DNA from: DATFYP01 sp035626235
GTDB taxonomy: Archaea > Thermoproteota > Nitrososphaeria > Nitrososphaerales > Gagatemarchaeaceae
Assembly (NCBI GenBank): GCA_035626235.1
Contig: DASPOB010000071.1
Span: 1 to 43,633 of the forward strand
Length of the DNA: 43,633 nt
Direction: 5' to 3'
Position 1 is the first letter of the stretch. Every line of letters begins with the position of its first letter. This document shows, piece by piece, positions 32,396-39,876 of this stretch. The translations under genes were made by a program, and so were the position numbers. The notes beneath the pieces are model-generated. The model saw nothing but the letters and a program-made list of their open reading frames with translations. It was not told the origin of the DNA and made no database searches.

Positions 32396-33576
32396 CGCAG
32401 GCCCAGGCTTTCTCCGTGGCGGCGCTCCAGGGGGACGAGGCCGTGGCCGAGGCCGTACGACAGAGTGACGTGGATGTGGTCGCCGCCTACCCCATAACGC
32501 CGCAGACGATAATCGTCGAGAAGCTTGCCGAGTTCGTGGCTGACGGGAGGTTCAAAGGGGAGTTCATCCCGGTGGAATCGGAGCACAGCGCGATGTCCGC
32601 CTGTGTGGGGGCGGCCGCGACAGGGGCGAGAGTGTTCACGGCGACCTCGAGCCAGGGACTCGCGTACATGCATGAGATGTTGTACAACGCTTCCGGGATG
32701 AGGCTGCCCATTGTGATGGCAGTCGCCAACAGGGCGCTCAGCGCGCCGCTGGTTCTCAACGCCGACCATGGGGACATGATGGGCTCGAGGGACTCCGGCT
32801 GGATTCAGGTCTACGCCGAGAACGTCGAGGAGGTGTACGACAGGACGATACAGCTGTTCAAGCTCTCCGAGGACCCCAGGGTCATGTTGCCGTCGACGAT
32901 AAGCTTCGAGGGGTTCATCATTTCCCATGACAAGGAGAGGGTCCGCCTCCTGGACGAAGGCGCCATCAAGAGATTCCTCGGAAGGCCGGCACCCAAGCAC
33001 CGCCTCGACCCGAACCAGCCCCTCACTTTCGGTGCAATAGCCAATCCAGACAACTACTTCGAATTCAAGATGCAGCAGGCGCAGGCGATGAAGAACGCAC
33101 TGGCAGTCTTCAGAGAGGTCGAGGATGGGTTCGAGGCTTTCAGCGGGAGGAGGTACGGCGCGGTCGATTCGTATAGCACGGAGAACGCCGACCGAGTCGT
33201 CGTGGCGAACGGCTGTTCGGCGGGGACCATGAGGGCAGCAGCCAGGGCGCTCAACGCCGCTGGCGAGAAGGTCGGAGTCCTGACAATCAGGCTCTACAGG
33301 CCCTTCCCGGCCGAAGAGGTCGTGGCGGGCCTCAGGAATGCGAAGGCGATCGTCACGATGGACAGAAGTTTCAGTCTCGGGGCCCCCTCGGGGCCAATAT
33401 CGGAAGACGTCAAGTCCGCGCTGAAGGGGGCAGGTCTGGGAACGCCCGTCATGAGTCTCGTATACGGGATCGGAGGAAGAGACCTCTCGGTCGATGACGG
33501 GAAGAAAATCTTCGGCATGGCCCGGGACGAGGACCAGTTCACGGCCACGCAGGCGCTGTACGGGGTGAAGGGTTAG
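32392..33576 (+). CDS. porA: Pyruvate:ferredoxin oxidoreductase alpha subunit
   Basis: A 394-residue subunit forming part of the thiamine diphosphate site. Markers are AAYPITPQTIIVEKLAEFV, FIPVESEHSAMSACVGAAATGARVFTATSSQGLAYMHEML, and VLNADHGDMMGSRDSGWIQ. These agree with pyruvate rather than 2-oxoglutarate enzymes of this class, though branched-chain ketoacid use cannot be excluded. The TTG at 32392 is preceded by GGTGAGGG, a good ribosome-binding site. An ATG further upstream at 32356 lies inside porD and is not favoured. Confidence 0.94.
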   Translation: MTQAQAFSVAALQGDEAVAEAVRQSDVDVVAAYPITPQTIIVEKLAEFVADGRFKGEFIPVESEHSAMSACVGAAATGARVFTATSSQGLAYMHEMLYNASGMRLPIVMAVANRALSAPLVLNADHGDMMGSRDSGWIQVYAENVEEVYDRTIQLFKLSEDPRVMLPSTISFEGFIISHDKERVRLLDEGAIKRFLGRPAPKHRLDPNQPLTFGAIANPDNYFEFKMQQAQAMKNALAVFREVEDGFEAFSGRRYGAVDSYSTENADRVVVANGCSAGTMRAAARALNAAGEKVGVLTIRLYRPFPAEEVVAGLRNAKAIVTMDRSFSLGAPSGPISEDVKSALKGAGLGTPVMSLVYGIGGRDLSVDDGKKIFGMARDEDQFTATQALYGVKG

Positions 33577-34536
33577 ATGTACCAGCAGGTTAGAGGTCTA
33601 AAGGAACTGCCCATGCAGGAGCCCCTGTCCCCAGGGCACAGACTGTGTCCCGGGTGCGGCGCCTCCGTCGTCGTGAGGGAGATCCTTCTGGCGGCACCTA
33701 GCGACACCATAGTAGTCAACGCGACCGGTTGCCTCGAGGTATCGACCGCGCTCTACGGCTACTCGGCCTGGAATCGGCCCTGGATCCACTCCGCTTTCGA
33801 GAACGCGGCCGCGGTGGCGTCAGGGATTGACGCTGGTCTCAAGGCGCTGGCGAGAAGGGGAGAAGGAGAGGAGCACCCGATCGTCGTGTTCGGCGGAGAC
33901 GGTGGAACCTACGACATAGGGATTCAGGCTCTCTCCGGTGCGATGGAGAGGGGGCACAAGTTCCTCTACGTGTGCTACGACAACGAAGCCTACATGAACA
34001 CGGGAATCCAGCGCTCCGGAGGGACGCCGAGGGGAGCGTGGACCACCACGACCCAGACAGGGTCGGCGAGGGCCGGGAAGACTGAGGCGAAGAAAGACCT
34101 GATGTCGATAGTGGTGGCCCATCACGTCCCGTACGCAGCCACAGCCTCCATCTCCCACTGGAGAGACCTGATGAACAAGGTCAGGAAGGCACTTTCGGTC
34201 GACGGGCCGACATTCCTTCACGTGATGGCGCCGTGCATGAGAGGGTGGCGGTTTGACGGGTCCAAGACCATCAGGATGTCCAGGCTCGCGGTAGAGACGA
34301 GGCTGTTCCCTTTGTACGAGGTGGACGGGGGCGTTTACAGGATCACGGTACCGGTCCCGAGCCCGAAGCCCGTTGAGGAGTTCCTGAAGTCGCAGGGAAG
34401 GTACTCACATCTGTTTCTGCCCCAGAACGCCGCAGAGCTAGAGGCGGTGAAGAAGGATGTCGAGGGGAACTACACGCGTGTCGAGAGGATGGCCCAATTC
34501 ACCGCGCAGGCCCCCGCCGGCAATTCGGCCAAGTAG
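33577..34536 (+). CDS. porB: Pyruvate:ferredoxin oxidoreductase beta subunit
   Basis: A 319-residue subunit with the thiamine diphosphate-binding motif GGDGGTYDIGIQALSGAMERGHKFLYVCYDNEAYMNTG. The cluster-binding Cys pair lies in LCPGCGAS (about residues 24-29), another in NATGCLEV, and a last Cys in MAPCMRGW. It begins directly after the porA stop. The order gamma-delta-alpha-beta is that of other archaeal four-subunit enzymes. It links pyruvate and acetyl-CoA and exchanges electrons with ferredoxin. Confidence 0.95.
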   Translation: MYQQVRGLKELPMQEPLSPGHRLCPGCGASVVVREILLAAPSDTIVVNATGCLEVSTALYGYSAWNRPWIHSAFENAAAVASGIDAGLKALARRGEGEEHPIVVFGGDGGTYDIGIQALSGAMERGHKFLYVCYDNEAYMNTGIQRSGGTPRGAWTTTTQTGSARAGKTEAKKDLMSIVVAHHVPYAATASISHWRDLMNKVRKALSVDGPTFLHVMAPCMRGWRFDGSKTIRMSRLAVETRLFPLYEVDGGVYRITVPVPSPKPVEEFLKSQGRYSHLFLPQNAAELEAVKKDVEGNYTRVERMAQFTAQAPAGNSAK

Positions 34537-34549
34537 TCAGGGGTGGAGT

Positions 34550-34900
34550 TTAGGCAGGGGCAGCGGCGACTCTCTTCTCGAAGAATTTGGCCAGCTCCCC
34601 CGACCTCAGAATCCTGATGCGGTAGTCCCTGGCCCCGCCTTCCGCTTCGATGGATGGGTTTCCGCGGAAGCAGACGATGTGGACCGGGACGCCCGTGTCC
34701 ATCATCTTTACGTAGGAGCTCAGGAGGTCGACCTCTCCCACCCTGTCATAGAAGTCGAACGCGAAGGACTGGAAGCCGTCGGTAGCCAGAAAGCTAAAGG
34801 TGTGCGTGGCCCCGGAGCGGCCGACGAGGGTAGGCGGCTCGACGACCTGAAGCCCGGCCCGGGTAGCCGCGACCTTCACCATAAGGCGTTCCAGCTCCAT
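34550..34900 (-). CDS. Conserved 117-residue-type protein, copy A
   Basis: A 116-residue protein of unrecognised family, clearly paralogous to the gene at 35021-35374. Shared features are MELERL at the start, RVAA-like helix, GRSGATHTFSFLA, FDFYDRVGEVDLL, DTG and a strand VHIVCFRG. The G-x-SG-x-x-H-x-F pattern recalls PD-(D/E)XK nuclease-fold proteins of archaea. However, the aspartate and E-x-K expected for catalysis are not at their places, so any such fold would be inactive. ATG 34900 is used, with TTG 34903 just ahead. It converges on porB. Confidence 0.65.
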   Translation of the reverse strand: MELERLMVKVAATRAGLQVVEPPTLVGRSGATHTFSFLATDGFQSFAFDFYDRVGEVDLLSSYVKMMDTGVPVHIVCFRGNPSIEAEGGARDYRIRILRSGELAKFFEKRVAAAPA

Positions 34901-35020
34901 CAAGTCTCGGTGTCGGTTACAACGAGTCCCGGTCGCTACTTAATTCTAGAGAATTTCCAGTTCAGTTGCCCGGCCGGCAGAGAGGAAGGCGGGAGGAAAA
35001 GAGTTTGACCTGGGCTTCGC

Positions 35021-35374
35021 CTATTCCGCCGTAGTCTCTATGAGCATCTGCTCGAAGGAGCTGACAAGGGTTTCCGGGCTCAGGATCTTCAGTTCCAGGT
35101 CCCTCGCCAGGAGTTCAGCCTCGGGCGAAGGGACGCCCTTCAGGCATACAACCTGGATTATGGCGCCCGTGTCGAATTTCTTTATGGCGGACTTCAGGAG
35201 CTCAATCTCTCCAACCGTGTCATAGAAGTCGAACCCGAATGATCCTGATTCGTCGCTTGCCAGGAAGCTGAATCTGTGGGTAACACCAGAACGCCCCGTC
35301 AACAGTGGTGGGTCCGCCACATGAAGGCCCGCTTTCGCTGCCGCTACCCTGAGCTCTAAGCGTTCTAGCTCCAC
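35021..35374 (-). CDS. Conserved 117-residue-type protein, copy B
   Basis: A 117-residue paralog of the gene 120 bases downstream, with the same blocks: MELERLELRVAAAKAGLHV, GRSGVTHRFSFLASDE, FDFYDTVGEIELLKSAI, FDTGAIIQVVCLKG and a polar tail. Roughly half the residues are shared by eye. The GTG start at 35374 has AGGTG eight bases upstream and a TATA-like CTTATTAGC at about 35412-35420, so this copy has a leader with a Shine-Dalgarno site. The function is unknown. The conserved core is likely a small alpha-beta domain for binding nucleic acid or protein. Confidence 0.68.
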   Translation of the reverse strand: MELERLELRVAAAKAGLHVADPPLLTGRSGVTHRFSFLASDESGSFGFDFYDTVGEIELLKSAIKKFDTGAIIQVVCLKGVPSPEAELLARDLELKILSPETLVSSFEQMLIETTAE

Positions 35375-35800
35375 TAAGCTACACCTTTCGGGCTCTGGCG
35401 AAGGCTCAAAGCTAATAAGCTTTCAGGATTTGCAATCCTTTTCAGCGCTGAAGAAGGGTCTGCCCGACCAACGCGAACATTATCGGACTTCGGGTATCGG
35501 TCAGGACAATAGCCTGACTCCACGGACTGGAAGGGGGCTAGAACGCGTCGTTATGAGATTGCACGGTCGAGTTCAGGCTTATAGAGTCGGCCATCTAAGG
35601 CGCTCCCGACTGCAGGAAGTGCGTAATCCTGACTGGTCGTGTTGCGGGCCAAGATCGCCTCATTGACTGGACGTAGTGGCTCCCGAGAGGCCGGAGAAAG
35701 AAGGGGGAGGTACAGCGCATCTCAGAAAGACCTCCAAGGTTGCGTCCGAGGGGCAGGGGAAGAGAGGAAGGCTCATAAGCAGTGTCCCCGTCTGGAGTCC
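35375..35800. other. Long gene-free divergent region
   Basis: This 426-base gap is long for the window. It holds the promoter of the minus-strand gene at 35374 and, near 35772-35780, a CTCATAAGC element for the aldo/keto reductase. Short hairpins are visible: GGATT-TGC-AATCC (about 35426-35438) and GTCAGG-CCTGAC (35500-35505 with 35513-35518). Open frames inside it look non-coding (Arg/Gly/Ser-rich, no conserved pattern). I cannot match it to RNase P, SRP RNA or a tRNA, but an unknown small RNA is possible. Confidence 0.4.
35408..35423. repeat. Perfect inverted repeat over a TATA element
   Basis: AAAGCT-AATA-AGCTTT is a perfect six-base inverted repeat with a four-base spacer. It covers the TATA-like box for the gene starting at 35374. 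A symmetric site at this position could bind a dimeric repressor, or may simply reflect the local CTTATTAGC-type TATA box seen also before aIF1. Confidence 0.45.
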
Positions 35801-36784
35801 ATGGAGTACCTAAGGCTCGGCCGGTCCGGCCTCAAAGTTTCGCGAATCTGCCTCGGGTGCATGTCGTTCGGGGGCGGAGCCGACTGGATGGCCGATGAAG
35901 AATCGGCGAACCAAGTGCTGAAGCGCGCCTGGGACCTCGGGGTCAACTTCTTCGACACGGCGAACGTCTATTCGAAAGGGAAGTCAGAGGAGATACTTGG
36001 AAAGTTCCTCGGCGGCTCACGCGAGGACGCGGTAGTGGCCACGAAGGTCCGCGGAGAGATGGGGTCCGGGGTCAACAAGAGCGGCCTGTCGAGGAAGCAC
36101 ATAATGTGGCAGGCGCAGGAGTCCCTTCGCAGGCTCAGGACAGGTTACATAGACCTCTACCAGATCCACAGGTGGGACTACGAGACGCCCATAGAAGAGA
36201 CGCTTTCCGCCCTGACCGACCTGGTTCGGGAGGGCAAGACTCACTACATCGGCGCGTCCAGCATGTGGTCCTGGCAGCTTGCGAAGGCGCTCTACGTCAG
36301 CGAAATGAAGGGCCACGCAAGATTCGTCAGCATGCAGAACCTGTACAATCTTCTGTACCGCGAAGAAGAAAGAGAGATGATTCCCCTTTGCAAGTCGGAG
36401 GGAATCGCGCTGATTCCCTGGAGCCCTACGGCCGGGGGCTTCCTTTCGGGCAAGTACCTCGCTGACGGAAGGCTCGTGACCACCGAGAGGGACAGTGCCA
36501 GGGTGGCCCCGGGCACGGCAGGGCATGCCAGGTACGTCGGAAGACCGCAGAACGACCAGATCGTCAGCAGGGTAGTAGAAGTCTCCAAGAGAAATGGGAT
36601 CACCCCCAACCAGGTCGCGCTTGCCTGGCTGCTCTTGAAAGGAGTGACGTCACCGATAATAGGCACGTCGAAGGTGAACCACCTGGAAGAGATGGTCGAG
36701 TCGGTCAATGTGAAGATTTCTGAGGAGGACGCGAAGTACCTGGAAGAGCCGTATCTGGCTCAGCCCGTGAGCGGTCACAGCTGA
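35801..36784 (+). CDS. Aldo/keto reductase
   Basis: A 327-residue NADPH-dependent TIM-barrel oxidoreductase of the AKR superfamily (YdhF/YajO-like, similar to voltage-gated potassium channel beta/AKR11-type). The catalytic tetrad is visible: Asp in NFFDTANVY, Tyr in the same stretch, Lys in VVATKVRG and His in YQIHRWD. The cofactor end is LLLKGVTSPIIGTSKVNHLEE. ATG 35801 matches the family start MEYLRLGRSGLKVSRICLG, and a TATA-like CTCATAAG sits 21-29 bases ahead. An open frame extends upstream but is not conserved in character. The substrate is unknown. Confidence 0.93.
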   Translation: MEYLRLGRSGLKVSRICLGCMSFGGGADWMADEESANQVLKRAWDLGVNFFDTANVYSKGKSEEILGKFLGGSREDAVVATKVRGEMGSGVNKSGLSRKHIMWQAQESLRRLRTGYIDLYQIHRWDYETPIEETLSALTDLVREGKTHYIGASSMWSWQLAKALYVSEMKGHARFVSMQNLYNLLYREEEREMIPLCKSEGIALIPWSPTAGGFLSGKYLADGRLVTTERDSARVAPGTAGHARYVGRPQNDQIVSRVVEVSKRNGITPNQVALAWLLLKGVTSPIIGTSKVNHLEEMVESVNVKISEEDAKYLEEPYLAQPVSGHS

Positions 36785-36911
36785 GCGCCCGGACAGGTTC
36801 CGGTCGAGCGGGGGATGAGCAAGCCCAAGCGCGGCCTACGCGAGAATGACCGGCGCCAGCCAGAACGGATGCAAGGGGCAGTCTACGCTTTAATAACGCA
36901 GCAAGCGGCGA

Positions 36912-38324
36912 ATGGCGAGGGGCTGCGAAGAACATGCTCCGACGAAGGGCAGCGCCTTGAGTTCTCCTGACTTAGAAGGGCTTCTGAACGAGGTGGCCAA
37001 ACTCGACCAGGACCCGTACTCGGGAAGGCTGTTTACATACGTCTACGAAACGGGCGACAAGAGAATCAGAGAGGTCGCCAACCGGGCGCTGCTGAAGTTC
37101 TACGACAGGAACGCCCTCGACTTCACGGTGTTCAAGAGTGCCGTGTATTTCGAGAGAGAGCTAGTCAAGTTCGCCAGGGAACTCTTGCACGGCGACGAAG
37201 ACGTCCTCGGTACCTACTCCTACGGGGGGACGGAGAGCATAATGCTCGCCGTAAAGGCGGCGCGGGACTACTTTCGGAAGGTTCGCGGCATGCAAGTCGT
37301 ACCGGAGCTGGTGATTCCATCGTCTGCCCACCCGTCGTTCGAAAAAGCCGCGGAGTACATGGGGCTCCGCGTTCGGAAGGTGCCGATCAGCGCGGTGGAC
37401 AAGAAGGCCGACACAGAGAAGCTCAAGGAGGCCGTCGGGGATTCCACGGCCTTGGTCGCGGCGTCGGCCCCGAACTTCCCCTACGGGACCATCGACCCCA
37501 TAAAGGACATTGCAGACTTCCTGAAGGACAAGCATACGCTGTTCCACGTCGACGCCTGCGTTGGCGGTTACATTCTGCCCTTCTTTGAGATGTCGGGAGA
37601 AAGGGTCGACGCCTTTGATTTCAGAGCCGAGGGCGTGACCTCGATGTCGCTCGACGCCCACAAGTACGGCTACGCTCCAAAGGGCTCTTCCCTGCTTCTC
37701 TTCAGAAACCCTGAGCTGAAGAAGGAATGCACGTACGTGAACGTGTCCTGGCCGAGCTACACCTTCGTCAACACGACACTGCTGTCGTCGCGGTCAGTTG
37801 GCCCCATGGCCGCGGCCTGGGCGGTCCAGTCATACCTGGGCAAGGCTGGCTACCTGAAACTTGCAGGGCAGGTTCTCTCCGCAAGGAACCGGATTAGGGA
37901 TGGGCTCGGGGGCCTCGGGTTCAAGCCCACAGCCCCCGTCGAGTCCAGCATACTTTCCCTGTGCAACGAAGAAGCCGACCTGCTGGTGTTCGTCCTCGCC
38001 ATGAAGATGAAGGGGTGGCATTTCGAACTCCAGAGGAGGATCGAGGGCCTCGTCCCCTACAACATACACATGACAATCACCCCTGTCCACGACGCCGTCG
38101 CCCAGTCGTTCGTCGAGGATTCACAAGAGTCTCTGAAGTCCCCCGCGCCGAGGCAGGTGGCGGAAACGGTCCGTAAACTGTCAGAGGGAAGATTGGAGGA
38201 ACTCCTCTACCTGGTCAAGCGGGGAGAAGTCGACTCTGCTTCCATCGTGAAGATGCTGGAAGCCATCCCTGAAGAGACAGCACGTGAACTCGCGAAAGAG
38301 ATTGTAAACGGCATGTTCAAATGA
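36912..38324 (+). CDS. PLP-dependent lyase/decarboxylase, sphingosine-1-phosphate-lyase-like
   Basis: A 470-residue group II PLP enzyme. The PLP lysine is Lys251 in SLDAHKYGYAPKGSS, which resembles sphingosine-1-phosphate lyase more than glutamate decarboxylase. Asp214 (HVDACVGGY) binds the pyridine nitrogen and His140 (PSSAHPSF) stacks on the ring. YSYGGTESIMLAVKAARD holds the phosphate. The last 60 residues form an extra helical tail. The physiological substrate is unknown; in archaea a phosphorylated amino alcohol is plausible. A TTTAATAA element (36889-36896) lies 16-23 bases ahead of the ATG. The end overlaps the MFS gene by four bases. Confidence 0.88.
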   Translation: MARGCEEHAPTKGSALSSPDLEGLLNEVAKLDQDPYSGRLFTYVYETGDKRIREVANRALLKFYDRNALDFTVFKSAVYFERELVKFARELLHGDEDVLGTYSYGGTESIMLAVKAARDYFRKVRGMQVVPELVIPSSAHPSFEKAAEYMGLRVRKVPISAVDKKADTEKLKEAVGDSTALVAASAPNFPYGTIDPIKDIADFLKDKHTLFHVDACVGGYILPFFEMSGERVDAFDFRAEGVTSMSLDAHKYGYAPKGSSLLLFRNPELKKECTYVNVSWPSYTFVNTTLLSSRSVGPMAAAWAVQSYLGKAGYLKLAGQVLSARNRIRDGLGGLGFKPTAPVESSILSLCNEEADLLVFVLAMKMKGWHFELQRRIEGLVPYNIHMTITPVHDAVAQSFVEDSQESLKSPAPRQVAETVRKLSEGRLEELLYLVKRGEVDSASIVKMLEAIPEETARELAKEIVNGMFK

Positions 38325-39475
38325 AAACCAAGCTCCTGTTTCTTGGATTCGTCCTAATCGTTTTCGCGTCCCAGGCTATCTGGGTAACCTTCTCGCCGAT
38401 ACTCACGTATGCGTCAAGGGACCTGGGCGTCTCCGTCACCGTGCTCGGGTTTTTCGCAATCGCATATCCCATCTTCTTCCTGGTCTTCACGGTGCCTTCG
38501 GGCATCCTGATTGACAGGGACCTCAGGAAATGGTTCCTGTTCGGCGGCGTGGTAACGTTTGCTGGCGGCTCCCTCCGCGTCGTGATGCCAGACAGCTTTT
38601 CCTGGCTGCTCGCCTGTCAGCTGCTTGGGGCCCTCGGCCAGCCCTTCCTCCTCAACGCCTTTGTTCCGTACGCCTCCCGTCTGTATGAGAAGAGCAGACC
38701 GCTCGTGGTGTCCGTCCTGAGCTTCTCGATGTACCTGGGGACCGTAGTCGCTCTCGCCATCGGACTGCAGCTCTACGAGGCCGGAGGAATCATGATGGTC
38801 TCATTGCCGGTGGCCGCCGTCTCGCTGGTGGGAATCATCCTCATCCTGGCCGGCAGCGGCGCCGTCACGAACTCCCAACAGGTCGCAAGGCGCAACATCA
38901 GGGACGAGATGAAATCGATAATCAGGCGCCGCGACCTCTGGATACTCGGCATGGTGCTGGGGCTGGGAGTAGCCGTGTTCGACAACATCTCCACCTGGCT
39001 CCAGCCTGTACTGCAGACGGTCGGGTTGGGCCAGATTGCGGGCCTGGCCGTGGCTGCCACGATTCTGAGCGGGCTCGTGGGGGTCGTGCTCATCCCGAAC
39101 GTGATAGCGGCAAGAAACAAGAGGACGCCATATCTCAGGGCCATCGTCCTGGTCGTCTTCCTTTCGTTCCTGACTCTGTCGTTCCTGACGTCGGAGCTGT
39201 CCATATTCGCCCTGCTTGCCCTAAGCGGCCTCCTGATGCTGCCGGCTTACCCGATAATCATGGATTGGATCGGCAGGTTCCACGAGAAGGAGGTACAGGG
39301 CGCAGCTACCGGGTTCATGTCGCTTGTCAGCAGGGTCCTTACATCGGCTTTCACCATACTGGCGGTATTTGTGATTCAGGGCGCGCAGGTGTACTTCACT
39401 TATCTCGCAGTGCTGATTCTCGGCGCCGCGGTCTTCGTCTTCCTGCTCCCCAAGGACGCTAATCTCGCCAGTTGA
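38321..39475 (+). CDS. Major facilitator superfamily transporter
   Basis: A 384-residue membrane protein with about twelve hydrophobic segments, the first at about 5-25 (LLFLGFVLIVFASQAIWVTF). A cytoplasmic loop with GILIDRDLRKW after the second helix is the MFS motif A position. A long central loop near residues 187-205 is basic (QQVARRNIRDEMKSIIRRRD). The cargo is not predictable. The ATG overlaps the stop of the PLP enzyme (ATGA), so the transporter is probably co-expressed and may move that enzyme's substrate or product. Confidence 0.9.
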   Translation: MKTKLLFLGFVLIVFASQAIWVTFSPILTYASRDLGVSVTVLGFFAIAYPIFFLVFTVPSGILIDRDLRKWFLFGGVVTFAGGSLRVVMPDSFSWLLACQLLGALGQPFLLNAFVPYASRLYEKSRPLVVSVLSFSMYLGTVVALAIGLQLYEAGGIMMVSLPVAAVSLVGIILILAGSGAVTNSQQVARRNIRDEMKSIIRRRDLWILGMVLGLGVAVFDNISTWLQPVLQTVGLGQIAGLAVAATILSGLVGVVLIPNVIAARNKRTPYLRAIVLVVFLSFLTLSFLTSELSIFALLALSGLLMLPAYPIIMDWIGRFHEKEVQGAATGFMSLVSRVLTSAFTILAVFVIQGAQVYFTYLAVLILGAAVFVFLLPKDANLAS

Positions 39476-39565
39476 GAGCCATGCCGAAGGTCGCCTCCCG
39501 CATCGGGAGCCCCGACGAATGGGGCCCGCGCCCGACCCGACTTGAGCACACGGCCGGTGGCTCGG

Positions 39566-39763
39566 TTACTGCTTCCTGGTATCCTTGGCAATCAGGACAA
39601 ATGCTACGGCCAGGATTACCAGAAAGAATCCAACGAGAGGGAACGCAATCGCGAAGATGATCGCTCCCGCTCCCAAGAGAAGGGCCAGCCAGAAGTGTTG
39701 CGTGACGAAGTCTCCGATGCTCAACGCCTTCGTGCCAGAGTCCTTTGGAACCATTACGTCCAT
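39566..39763 (-). CDS. Small two-helix membrane protein
   Basis: A 65-residue protein: a polar N-terminus (MDVMVPKDSGTKALSIGDFV), two adjacent membrane segments (about 24-40 and 42-60, LALLLGAGAIIFAIAFPLVG and FFLVILAVAFVLIA), and a basic end KDTRKQ. The family is not recognised. A CGTTTATCC element on the minus strand (about 39787-39795) lies 25-30 bases ahead of the ATG at 39763, supporting a real leaderless gene. It converges on the MFS gene. Confidence 0.72.
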   Translation of the reverse strand: MDVMVPKDSGTKALSIGDFVTQHFWLALLLGAGAIIFAIAFPLVGFFLVILAVAFVLIAKDTRKQ

Positions 39764-39876
39764 GTGTCTATTGGAGTAGACAGAAGGATAAACGAAATTG
39801 CAAAATCTATCTCCGCTCGGGCGAGATGGTTGATGAATGCGGCCGTGCCTTCGTCCCCGTTCGCTTTGGACGACGC

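Noticed and set aside
35430..35666. A 78-codon plus-strand frame in the long gene-free region
   Set aside because: The translation is rich in Arg, Gly and Ser with no pattern of a folded protein, and no ribosome-binding site fits.
35639..35800. A 54-residue N-terminal extension of the aldo/keto reductase
   Set aside because: The family begins at the Met encoded at 35801, a TATA-like element lies inside the extension, and its composition is unlike protein.
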